From positions 62,001 to 126,000 of the forward strand of contig NZ_JHUV01000010.1 of assembly GCF_000619805.1 (NCBI RefSeq): DNA of 64,000 nt, written 5' to 3'. Position numbers and translations under genes: made by a program. Source of the DNA: Sulfurihydrogenibium subterraneum DSM 15120 (GTDB lineage Bacteria > Aquificota > Aquificia > Aquificales > Hydrogenothermaceae). Positions 49,151-58,788 of this stretch are shown here, in pieces; the stretch's first letter is position 1, and each line of letters starts with the position of its first letter. The notes beneath the pieces were generated by a model, which saw only the letters and a list, made by a program, of their open reading frames with translations, had not been told where the DNA came from and ran no database searches.

Positions 49151-50035
49151 ATGGAGAGATTTTTAGGTATAGACATTGGTGGGACATTTTTAAAGGTTGC
49201 TTTTAAAGAAAATGGTGAAATCAAAACAGAAAAGATAGCAGTTAAGGAAATTCAAAAAAAAGAGTCTTTTTTAGAAAATTTAAGAGAAGTTGTTAAAAAG
49301 TATAATCCTAATAAGATTGGAATTGCTATAGCAGGGCTTGTTGATAAAAAAACTGGTCTTTTAACAAACTCTCCAAATCTTAAATTTTTAGAAGGGTTAA
49401 ATCTTAAAGAGTTTATAGAAAAAGAGTTTAACATTGAAGTTTTTATAGAAAATGATGCAAACGTTGCAGCTTTTGGAGAGTACGTTTACGGTAATGGTAA
49501 AGGTAGTAAAGTCTTGGTTTGTCTAACATTGGGAACTGGTCTTGGTGGTGGATTGGTAATAGACGGAAAGATATTTTCTGGCGTGTCAGGAAGTGCTATG
49601 GAGATAGGTCATATAACTGTTGAAAAAGATGGATTTTTGTGCCACTGTGGAAGAAAAGGCTGTTTAGAGAGTTATGTATCTTCTTATGGGCTTGAAAGAC
49701 TCTACTGTCTAATCTCTGAAGAGAAAAGGAGCTCCTTTGAGATTATAAACCTTGCAAAACAAAACGATGATAAGGCTATCCAAACTTTTGAAATTTTCAC
49801 AGATTACCTTGCAATAGGTATAATGAACATCGCTCACATTTTTAATCCAGATACAGTTTTACTTTCTGGTGGAATTATTGAAAACTATTCAGACGTTTTA
49901 ACTCTTACTAAAAGTAAAGTTGAGAAACTGGTATTCCCTCTTCCACTTAGAGATTTACATATTAACTCTGCTAAACTTGGAAGCTGGAGTGGTGCTTACG
50001 GAGCTCTTGCACTGGCTGAAGTTTACTCTTCGTAG
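49151..50035 (+). CDS. ROK-family sugar kinase
   Basis: A 294-residue ROK protein. The ATP-binding phosphate-1 motif is GIDIGGTFLKVA and the phosphate-2 motif LGTGLGGGLVID. The ROK zinc site is CHCGRKGCLESY with upstream GHI. No helix-turn-helix domain is present, so it is an enzyme rather than a repressor. Glucokinase is the most likely activity, but substrate preference cannot be read off. It overlaps the convergent QueD-family gene by 13 bp. Confidence 0.9.
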   Translation: MERFLGIDIGGTFLKVAFKENGEIKTEKIAVKEIQKKESFLENLREVVKKYNPNKIGIAIAGLVDKKTGLLTNSPNLKFLEGLNLKEFIEKEFNIEVFIENDANVAAFGEYVYGNGKGSKVLVCLTLGTGLGGGLVIDGKIFSGVSGSAMEIGHITVEKDGFLCHCGRKGCLESYVSSYGLERLYCLISEEKRSSFEIINLAKQNDDKAIQTFEIFTDYLAIGIMNIAHIFNPDTVLLSGGIIENYSDVLTLTKSKVEKLVFPLPLRDLHINSAKLGSWSGAYGALALAEVYSS

Positions 50036-50370
50036 TACTCAGCTCCTCCTTCTTCTGTTTCCCACACTACAACTTTAACAAGTGTTGGATACTTTTTCTT
50101 AACTTGGTCGTAAATGTACTTTGCTACATTTTCAGCACTCGGAGAAAAGTCATATATATCGTTCATACATTTGTAATCAGGAAGTATTTCCTTAAGTAAA
50201 TCTTGTATTTCTAAAAAGTCGTAGCCCATTCCTCCGTTGTCTAATGTATCTGCTTTTATGTAAAGTTCTACCATCCAAGTATGACCGTGCAATGGTTCAG
50301 GTTTTCCGTGATAGTTGGTTAGAAAGTGAGCTGCGTTAAATTTCTGTCTTACTCTTACAATGTATGGCAT
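50023..50370 (-). CDS. PTPS/QueD-family pterin synthase with PTPS-III motif
   Basis: A 115-residue member of the 6-pyruvoyltetrahydropterin synthase/QueD family. Zinc His residues are at 15, 28 and 30 (FNAAHF and LHGHTW). The catalytic Cys of QueD/PTPS is absent; instead Glu25 lies in EPLHGH, the E-x-x-H-G-H form described for PTPS-III. PTPS-III enzymes make 6-hydroxymethyl-dihydropterin from the FolE product and can replace FolB. A queuosine role (QueD) is possible because Tgt is present. The gene is monocistronic and faces the TPP riboswitch. Confidence 0.88.
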   Translation of the reverse strand: MPYIVRVRQKFNAAHFLTNYHGKPEPLHGHTWMVELYIKADTLDNGGMGYDFLEIQDLLKEILPDYKCMNDIYDFSPSAENVAKYIYDQVKKKYPTLVKVVVWETEEGGAEYYEE

Positions 50371-50466
50371 AATTTTTTACCTCTTTATTTTGTATTTATG
50401 ACTTTTTACATATAAATTAACTTGAAACATTTATAACATAGTTATATATTTATTTGCAACAAGTAC

Positions 50467-50556
50467 CGCGGGGGTGGTTATCCGTTTTATGGATAGCCTG
50501 AGAGTATACCCCTTGAACCTGACGCAGGTAATCCTGCCGTAGGGAAGCGGGCGTGG
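50467..50556 (+). promoter_or_regulatory. TPP riboswitch aptamer
   Basis: The conserved thi-box is clear: CGGGGGTG opening, CTGAGA at about 50498-50503, ACCCCTTGAACCTGA, then CAGGTAATCCTGCCGTAGGGAAGCGGG. It binds thiamine pyrophosphate and controls thiC 65 bp downstream through a hairpin that covers the ribosome binding site. Confidence 0.96.
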
Positions 50557-50557
50557 A

Positions 50558-51977
<1,420 letters not shown>

Positions 51978-51984
51978 TCTATAT

Positions 51985-52009
51985 CCCCCTTTATGGGGGG
52001 TTAAATAAT
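51985..52009 (+). terminator. Hairpin terminator after thiC
   Basis: CCCCC at 51985-51989 pairs with GGGGG at 51995-51999 around TTTAT (with one extra G), followed by an AT-rich TTAAATAATTT tail. It separates thiC from the convergent mgtA-type gene. The T-run is broken, so termination may be partial or bidirectional. Confidence 0.65.
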
Positions 52010-54463
52010 TTACACTTTCATAATTCTGTAAAACTTCAACTTTACAAACTCAACAACCACTATGTAAACAAAAACAATAAGTAGAATCAACGCTATAATA
52101 TTTAAAGGCAGTGACTTTATTTCTAAAATCTCTCCAAGTGGTGTGTAAGGAATAATAAACGTAAAAGAAATTATAGCAATTATAGAAAAAGTTAAGTATT
52201 TACTTGACTTGGATTTGTAAAATCTACTTTTTGTCCTTAAAATTATCATAACTAAAAGTTGAGTAAGCATTGCTTCAACAAACCATCCACTTCTAAAATA
52301 CTCAGGAGAAAGATGAAATATAAAAAGTAAGACTCCAAAAGTTATATAATCAAAAATTGAGCTAATTAAACCAAATATAACCATAAAACTTTTTATAAAG
52401 TTAAAATCCCACTTTTTTGGAGTGTTTATCCAGTCTTCATCTACATTATCGTTTGGTATTGTTATAATGGCAAAGTCTGTCAAAAAGTTAGACGCTAAAA
52501 CCTGCTTTGGTAAAAGTGGTAAGAATGGTATAATAAAGGAAGCTCCAGCCATACTGAAAATATTTCCAAAGTTTGAACTCGTTTGCATAAATATGTATTT
52601 TAAAGTGTTTATAAACGCTTTTCTTCCTTCTAACACACCATCTAAAAGAACTTTTAAACTTTTTTCCAGCAAGACTATGTCGGCTGACTCTTTTGCTATG
52701 TCAACTGCGTTGTCTACAGAGATTGACACGTCAGCTGATTTCATAGGTGGAACGTCGTTAACACCATCTCCGATATAACCTACAACGTTTCCTCCTTTTC
52801 TTAAAGCTTGTATTATATCCTCTTTCTGAGAAGGAGTAAGCTCTGCAAATATATCATACTTTTCTACAACCTTAACCAGAGCATCTGGATGAATGTTATG
52901 TAAATCTTCTGAAGTTAAAACGTTATTTAAGTTTAACCTCTCTCCTATGTGTTTTGCAACAAATCTGTTATCACCTGTTAAAATTTTCAGCTTTATACCT
53001 TTCTCTTTCAGCATATTTATAGTATATAAAACATCTTCTTTAAGTGGGTCTTCAAATATTAAAAATCCTAAAAATATCATTTTTGACTCATCTGAAAAAT
53101 CTATTAAATCTTTATCAATAAACTTATAAGCTACTGCTAAAACTCTATAACCTTCTTTAGAAAAATCTTCTAAACTGTTTAAAATTTTTTCTTTATATTC
53201 ATCTGTTAATGGGCTTACTTTGTCATTTATTTCAACAAACTCACAAACCTGTAGAATGTTTTTAACAGCTCCCTTTGTTATTAAAAGGTTTTTACTATCA
53301 GGAGTCTTTACAAATATTGAAAGTCTTTTCCTGTTAAAGTCGTATGGGATTTCGTCTAACTTTTTATAAGCCTCAATATCTAAACTCTTGTAAGAGATTA
53401 AGGCTTCATCTATCGGATTTTTAAATCCAGTTTGAAAGTAAGCATTAAGATAAGCAAGTAATAATAATTTCTCACTTTTTTTGTTGTTTAAATCTTTGTA
53501 TGATGCTAATTTCATAATTCCTTGGGTAATTGTACCTGTTTTATCACTGCATAAAACATTCATACTTCCAAAGTTTTCTATAGAAATTAACCTTTTTACT
53601 ACAACCTTTTTACCAGCCATTTTCTTTGCACCAACAGAAAGGGCAACAGTAACGATAGCAGGAAGAAGGGTAGGAGTTATTCCTATTGATAAAGATAAAG
53701 CAAATAAAAATGATTCAACAACAGGTCTATGGAAGTAAACGTTTACAAAGAAAACAATCAATATTAAAACAAAGGCTATTTCCGTTAGAAGATAACCAAA
53801 TCTTCTTAAATTTCTTTCAAAGTCAGTTTCATATTTTAATTGACTGTATTTAGACGCAATTTTTCCAAACTCTGTATCTTTTCCCGTAGCTGTACATAAA
53901 GCCTTTGCAAAACCGCTTACTACATAACTTTCTCTGTAGACTTTATCTCCATTTTGCTTTTCAACAGGGTAGGATTCTCCTGTTAAAATAGACTCATTTA
54001 CAAATAAATCTTTTGACTCTACAATTATACAGTCAGCTGGAACAATATCCCCAGCTGTAAGTAGCACTATATCACCAACAACTATCTCTTCAATGGGTAC
54101 ATCCTTTTTTTGACCACTTCTTATTACTGTTGCTTTAACTTTTACTAAAGACCTGAGACTTTCAATTGTTTTATGAGCTGACCTTTCTTGAAAAAAGTCA
54201 ACTACTCCACCAAGAAATAAGATAAGGACTATTATCAAAGATTCAAACTTGTCTCCTAAAATGTAAGATATTAAAGAAGCAAACAGAAGTAGTAGAATAA
54301 AAGGATTTTTAAACTGATTTATAAAAAGTTTTAAATCAGAAAAACGATCTTCTTCTTTTATAGTGTTATAACCGTATATCTTTAATCTTCTTTTACTTTC
54401 CTCTTCGGCTAAACCTTTTTCAATATCAGTATTTAGTTTCTTTACAAGTTCTGCTATATTCAT
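52010..54463 (-). CDS. MgtA-type P-type ATPase (Mg2+ import)
   Basis: An 817-residue P-type ATPase of the P3B group. The phosphorylation site is CSDKTGTITQG (Asp at about residue 310). The actuator loop is ILTGESYPVEK, and the nucleotide/phosphatase motifs are KILTGDN and GYIGDGVNDVPPMKSADV. The SSNFGNIFSMAGASFIIPFLPLLPKQVL segment is typical of MgtA/MgtB. It is about 80 residues shorter than E. coli MgtA, mainly at the N-terminus. Magnesium is the likely ion. No mgtA leader is apparent. Confidence 0.88.
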   Translation of the reverse strand: MNIAELVKKLNTDIEKGLAEEESKRRLKIYGYNTIKEEDRFSDLKLFINQFKNPFILLLLFASLISYILGDKFESLIIVLILFLGGVVDFFQERSAHKTIESLRSLVKVKATVIRSGQKKDVPIEEIVVGDIVLLTAGDIVPADCIIVESKDLFVNESILTGESYPVEKQNGDKVYRESYVVSGFAKALCTATGKDTEFGKIASKYSQLKYETDFERNLRRFGYLLTEIAFVLILIVFFVNVYFHRPVVESFLFALSLSIGITPTLLPAIVTVALSVGAKKMAGKKVVVKRLISIENFGSMNVLCSDKTGTITQGIMKLASYKDLNNKKSEKLLLLAYLNAYFQTGFKNPIDEALISYKSLDIEAYKKLDEIPYDFNRKRLSIFVKTPDSKNLLITKGAVKNILQVCEFVEINDKVSPLTDEYKEKILNSLEDFSKEGYRVLAVAYKFIDKDLIDFSDESKMIFLGFLIFEDPLKEDVLYTINMLKEKGIKLKILTGDNRFVAKHIGERLNLNNVLTSEDLHNIHPDALVKVVEKYDIFAELTPSQKEDIIQALRKGGNVVGYIGDGVNDVPPMKSADVSISVDNAVDIAKESADIVLLEKSLKVLLDGVLEGRKAFINTLKYIFMQTSSNFGNIFSMAGASFIIPFLPLLPKQVLASNFLTDFAIITIPNDNVDEDWINTPKKWDFNFIKSFMVIFGLISSIFDYITFGVLLFIFHLSPEYFRSGWFVEAMLTQLLVMIILRTKSRFYKSKSSKYLTFSIIAIISFTFIIPYTPLGEILEIKSLPLNIIALILLIVFVYIVVVEFVKLKFYRIMKV

Positions 54464-54518
54464 AATTTAATTTTAAAGAAAATAATTTAAAAAACAATTC
54501 AAATTACGTTAAGGTTTT

Positions 54519-55901
54519 TTAACTTTTTCCTAAAATACTGTTTTTATAGCCATAGGAAAAGTAAATTAAAATACCAATGATTGTCCAGATAAAAAATCTC
54601 ATCCAAGTATCAAATGGTAATCCAGCCATAATAAACATTAGGAAGATAAGGTTTAAAGGCAGTAGTAGGTTTGGATAAGGGACTTTAAAAATAGGTTTTA
54701 TATCTGGTCTATTTCTTATAACGATCGCAGCAACTCCTACCATAAAGTAAGCAAAAAGTGTTCCTATATTTACCATTTCAGCAAGTATTTGCAAAGGTAA
54801 AAATCCAGCCAAAACAGACAAGAGAGCTCCTCCTAACATAGAAGCTTTATAAGGTGTGTTAAATTTTGGATGTATGTCTGCAAAGGTTTTAAAGAAAAGT
54901 CCATCTCTTGCCAGTGAGTATAACACTCTTGTAAATCCAAGACCCATAACTATCATGACACTTGTTATTGTGATTACAGCTCCTATAGAAATAAAATCTG
55001 CAACCCATTTTTCATTTACTTGATACATAGCGTATGCAAGAGAGTCAGGTTTATCTTTGTAAGAGTAATACGGAAGTATACCAACCAGTATAAAAGAAAC
55101 CGCTATGTATAGAAAAGTACTTATACCTAAGGATAGTATTAGACCTTTTGGGAGGGTTTTTTGTGGGTCTTTTGTTTCTTCTGCCAGCGTTGATACTGCA
55201 TCAAAACCAAGATACGCAAAAACTATCAAAGATGCAGCAGTCCAGACACCCTCCAACCCATAAGGAAGGAAGTTAGATGTTATATTTTCAAGTTTTACGT
55301 ACTTTATTCCAATAAATATAAAAACTATCAAGATAGTAATCTTAAGAAGGACTATAAAAAAGTTAACCCTCGCACTCTCTTTTATACCTATGGTTAATAA
55401 AGTAAAAACCCCAAGTAAACCTAAAAATGCAAATAAGTCTACAACTGTCCCTTTTGATGGGTCAAATGCACCACTAAACTCTATAGGAAGTTTAAAACCA
55501 AAGTTATTTTCCAAAAATGTTCTTAAGTAGCCAGACCAACCTGTTGCAACTGCCGCAGCTGCTACGCCGTATTCAAGTAAGATATTCCAAGCAACAAGCC
55601 AAGCTATTACCTCTCCCAATGTAGCGTATGTATAACTGTAAGCACTACCAGAAACAGGAAATGCTGAACTAAACTCTGCATAAACCAAAGCAGTTATACC
55701 AATTGCAATTGCAGAAAGTATAAACGATAAAATTATACCTGGACCAGCATAGGTAGCTGCTGCCTGCCCTGTAATAACAAAGATACCAGCTCCTATGATC
55801 CCACCTACTCCTATAAAGACTAAATCCCATAAACCAAGACTTCTTTTTAGTTTTGTATTATCTATCTGATTATAATTTCTTTTTCTGAAAAAATCTTTCA
55901 T
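54519..55901 (-). CDS. APC-family amino acid permease
   Basis: A 460-residue inner-membrane transporter with about 12 membrane segments and the APC signatures [15 protein letters not shown] near residue 35 and [27 protein letters not shown] near the sixth segment. It belongs to the cationic amino-acid (CAT-like/YfnA) branch. The substrate is not known. The start lies close to a long AT-rich intergenic region that also holds the EAL remnant. Confidence 0.9.
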   Translation of the reverse strand: MKDFFRKRNYNQIDNTKLKRSLGLWDLVFIGVGGIIGAGIFVITGQAAATYAGPGIILSFILSAIAIGITALVYAEFSSAFPVSGSAYSYTYATLGEVIAWLVAWNILLEYGVAAAAVATGWSGYLRTFLENNFGFKLPIEFSGAFDPSKGTVVDLFAFLGLLGVFTLLTIGIKESARVNFFIVLLKITILIVFIFIGIKYVKLENITSNFLPYGLEGVWTAASLIVFAYLGFDAVSTLAEETKDPQKTLPKGLILSLGISTFLYIAVSFILVGILPYYSYKDKPDSLAYAMYQVNEKWVADFISIGAVITITSVMIVMGLGFTRVLYSLARDGLFFKTFADIHPKFNTPYKASMLGGALLSVLAGFLPLQILAEMVNIGTLFAYFMVGVAAIVIRNRPDIKPIFKVPYPNLLLPLNLIFLMFIMAGLPFDTWMRFFIWTIIGILIYFSYGYKNSILGKS

Positions 55902-56050
55902 TTATACCTCCTCTTAATTTCCTTAAGTAAAATTTTAGCACAATTAAAAATCAACATATATATTAAAAAACGTTAATTTTTTCTTAAAAATAATTTAACT
56001 TTTTAGTACTACACTTTTAAAAGATGTAATTAAAAGGGAGTTTATTACTT

Positions 56051-56173
56051 ATGACAGAAGTAGAAGATATTATAGAGAAACTGTACTTTTTATATCAACC
56101 TATTGTTAATATAAGAACTGGAGAGATTTATGGATACGAAGCTTTAATTAAAAGCAAGAATGACTTTAGATAA
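56051..56173 (+). pseudogene. N-terminal remnant of an EAL (c-di-GMP phosphodiesterase) domain
   Basis: A 40-codon frame with GGGAG upstream of the ATG encodes the very beginning of an EAL domain: LYFLYQPIVNIRTGEIYGYEALIKSK, with the EAL motif itself as E-A-L. It then stops (TAA at 56171). The rest of a ~240-residue domain is missing, and nothing in the following 85 bp restores it. It is either a truncated gene or a small free-standing peptide. It fills part of the 357-bp gap between the permease and the next gene; the remainder is AT-rich with no other feature I can see beyond the promoter given below. Confidence 0.75.
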
Positions 56174-56225
56174 AATTTTAAAAATTCTTTCAATGTAAAA
56201 TCAAATATTTTCAAATTTTTGATAT

Positions 56226-56231
56226 TATAAT
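56226..56231 (+). promoter_or_regulatory. -10 box upstream of the O-antigen ligase-like gene
   Basis: TATAAT at 56226-56231 in an AT-rich stretch would start transcription near 56238, about 21 bp before the TTG start at 56259. No clear -35 is visible. Confidence 0.4.
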
Positions 56232-56258
56232 ATACTCTTATTTTTTAGTAGGGGGCTT

Positions 56259-57431
56259 TTGTTGAAAAACAAAGAAAACTTACTTATAGTACTTTTTGCA
56301 TCTGCGTATATATCAATATCATTGTTTACAGCTCTTATAGTGTTATTTTTAGTTTACGAAATTTATAAAATAGCTAAAAAGGAAATAAAAATCTATGGTG
56401 AGTTAAAACTTCCTTTATTTATGATAATTACTCCTTCATTATTATCTACCGCAATATACGGTAATCTGAAAGAGTTTACAGGAGTATTAGGTCAAACCTT
56501 CTTTAACATCTCATACTTTGCAAAAGATTTATTTAATCCTACAGAAAGACTCTTTTATAAAGTTAATCTCACAGTAGTTATTTTTTGTACAATAGAAGCT
56601 GTAATAACTGTGTTTAATTACTACAGAGGTTTAGAACAGCCTATATGGGGTGGTGTTTTTGAGATAGGTATAGTATTTGCTTTAGGTAGTTTATCAAGTT
56701 TTGTTATGCTTCTGTTAGAAAAAGAAAACTTTAAAAGAGGAATTTATCTACTTTTATTTTTAATCTTTACTTTTTTAGTCTTTTATACAGGAAAGAGAAA
56801 TCCAATACTGGGAATATTTTTTTCTTATTTAGTTTTATTTGTTATTCTGCTTAAATTTTCACATGTGGGAAAAAAAGTCTTATACACACTATCAGGGTTG
56901 TTTTTTGTTGTAGTCTTGGCAGGAACTTACGTTGCCTTTGAAAAGTTTCCAAAGTATAGAATTTTAGTTGAAGCTGTAATCACAGGAAAAACTCTTTCTC
57001 AGCAGGAGTTAAACGAGTTTTCAAGTTCAAGGTGGGAGATAGGTAAAAAGGGTTTAGAGGTCATAAAAAAAGACTTTGAGAATAAAAACATCATTCCTAT
57101 ACTTATAGGACACGGTTATAATGCAGGGTCAAGGTTAGACCCTCCATCTCCTGTAGGAAGGTCGTATGAGTCTATCTTTTTAATATCAGAGTTTATCAAT
57201 ATTGGTCTAATTGGACTTTTAGGACTTATATTTTTAATGTACAAGTATTTTAGGTTTGTCTTATCGATTAAACTTCAAAATAAAAATCAGATAATAGCTT
57301 TGCCGTTTTTGGTATTTCCAACATACTTTTTAGTAGGGGGAATTTTTAGTGGAATATGGGACGCAATACTTCCTCTTTACTTTTTAATGTTTGGAATTGC
57401 TGAAAATTACTTTAAAGTGGAAAATCAATGA
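56259..57431 (+). CDS. O-antigen ligase/polymerase-like membrane protein
   Basis: A 390-residue integral membrane protein with about 10 hydrophobic spans. A large loop near residues 240-310 contains SSRWEIGKKGLEVIKKDF and a GHGYNAGS segment, reminiscent of the periplasmic loop of WaaL/Wzy-type glycan ligases and polymerases. The family call is by topology and motif only. The start is TTG (two in a row at 56259 and 56262) with a weak ribosome binding site. It converges on and overlaps by 7 bp a glycosyltransferase gene, in an envelope cluster. Confidence 0.6.
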   Translation: MLKNKENLLIVLFASAYISISLFTALIVLFLVYEIYKIAKKEIKIYGELKLPLFMIITPSLLSTAIYGNLKEFTGVLGQTFFNISYFAKDLFNPTERLFYKVNLTVVIFCTIEAVITVFNYYRGLEQPIWGGVFEIGIVFALGSLSSFVMLLLEKENFKRGIYLLLFLIFTFLVFYTGKRNPILGIFFSYLVLFVILLKFSHVGKKVLYTLSGLFFVVVLAGTYVAFEKFPKYRILVEAVITGKTLSQQELNEFSSSRWEIGKKGLEVIKKDFENKNIIPILIGHGYNAGSRLDPPSPVGRSYESIFLISEFINIGLIGLLGLIFLMYKYFRFVLSIKLQNKNQIIALPFLVFPTYFLVGGIFSGIWDAILPLYFLMFGIAENYFKVENQ

Positions 57432-58549
57432 TTTAAAACTTTTTTATAGACAGTGATGAGCTTTTCCATCGTTTTATTTATATCAAAATTTTCTTTAACA
57501 AATCGCTGAATTTTATCGGCTTCCACTTTTTCTAAGTTTTCTGATAGATTTATTACTTTATGTATAAAATCTAAACTATCTTTACAAAGTAAGTCTTTAT
57601 AATAACAAACCTCTGGAAAAGCGTTTTCGTTATAAGCAACTACAGGAAGACCGCAAGCTTGAGCTTCAATTAGAGAAAATCCAAATGTATCAGTTTTAGA
57701 AGCTGTAACAAATATATCAGATATTTTATAAAGTTTGATTATTTCTTGTCTATCCTCTACATAATCTATAACTGTAAAATTACCGTCAAGTTGGTCGTAA
57801 ATTTCTTCTTTAAGTACTCCATCTCCCACAAGTAAAAAGTGAAATTTTTTTGGTCTTAAAAAGTTTAAAGTTTTAAATATCTTTAGAAGTTGGGGAAAAT
57901 TTTTGTCGGGTGAAAATCTTCCAACGTATATCAAAACGATTTTATCTTCTTCTATTGCATACTGGTATCTTAAAGATTTATTTACCTGAGAGTTCATAAA
58001 AACATCTAAATTTATACCGTGAGGTACTACTTCAACGTTATAAATACCTACAGTATTAAGATACTTTTTAGCGTAAAGAGAAGGAGCTATTACTAAATCC
58101 ATCTCAACATAAGTTTTATATACGTACTTTCTAATTAATGGTCTTATTAGATTTTTACCTTTTAGTAAATTATTTGACACTTTTTCTAAATCAGAGTGAA
58201 AAAAACCCAGTACTTTAAAGCCTTTTTTCTCTTTAAGATAGTTAACTACTGATGGAATTAAAAAAGGAGATCCAATTTCAACTATATCAGGCTCTATCTC
58301 TTCTATAATCTTAGCTAATTTAACAGGATTTACAATTAATCTGTAGTTTTTTGAAAATAAAAGCTGAGGAGACTTAAGAGTTATAACTTTTGTTTTTTCT
58401 TTGTAGTAAACACTGTCTTCTTCTGACGGAATTAATAAAGTGTGTTGTATATCTTCAAACTTTGAAAAATAATTTATCTTGTTGTTTATGTAAGTTTTTA
58501 TCCCCCCTCCCCTATTACTGTAAAAGTGAGTTATATCAAGTATTTTCAT
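57425..58549 (-). CDS. GT4-family glycosyltransferase
   Basis: A 374-residue retaining GT-B glycosyltransferase. The N-terminal half has SNRGGGIKTYINNKINYF as acceptor-side loop. The C-terminal half has VYVGRFSPDKNFPQLLKIF-like (IYVGRFSPDKNF) and the E-x7-E region SKTDTFGFSLIEAQACGLPVVAYNENAFPEV. Sugar and acceptor are not known. It overlaps the small upstream gene by 4 bp and is the last of the minus-strand envelope unit. Confidence 0.9.
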   Translation of the reverse strand: MKILDITHFYSNRGGGIKTYINNKINYFSKFEDIQHTLLIPSEEDSVYYKEKTKVITLKSPQLLFSKNYRLIVNPVKLAKIIEEIEPDIVEIGSPFLIPSVVNYLKEKKGFKVLGFFHSDLEKVSNNLLKGKNLIRPLIRKYVYKTYVEMDLVIAPSLYAKKYLNTVGIYNVEVVPHGINLDVFMNSQVNKSLRYQYAIEEDKIVLIYVGRFSPDKNFPQLLKIFKTLNFLRPKKFHFLLVGDGVLKEEIYDQLDGNFTVIDYVEDRQEIIKLYKISDIFVTASKTDTFGFSLIEAQACGLPVVAYNENAFPEVCYYKDLLCKDSLDFIHKVINLSENLEKVEADKIQRFVKENFDINKTMEKLITVYKKVLNH

Positions 58550-58788
58550 TTAGACAAACTCTTTGTTATTATTTTCACTAATTTTTTGTGATACAGTTTG
58601 AAACCATAAGATGTTTTTTGATAAAGATTATACTGTTTTGCTATCTTCCCAATCATTATTAGGCTGATGTATTTTTTAGTCTTTTTTATTACCTCTTTTT
58701 GTATGTCTGTAGCTATCCACCACTCACTATCTTTTAATTTTACTGTAGGTGTAGGGTCAACTGGGTAATAGCTTTTTCTTGATTTCAT
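58546..58788 (-). CDS. Small unknown protein between two glycosyltransferases
   Basis: An 80-residue basic protein (many Lys), not recognised. The middle IQKEVIKKTKKYISLIMIGKIAKQYNLYQ is amphipathic and could be a membrane-surface helix. It overlaps both neighbours by 4 bp, so it is translated together with the PHP-GT fusion and the GT4 gene, and is probably real. Confidence 0.6.
   Translation of the reverse strand: MKSRKSYYPVDPTPTVKLKDSEWWIATDIQKEVIKKTKKYISLIMIGKIAKQYNLYQKTSYGFKLYHKKLVKIITKSLSK

Noticed and set aside
49080-49187. In-frame extension of flgK by 36 codons.
   Set aside because: FlgK proteins start MSLxxIL; the GGAGG just before 49079 marks the real start.
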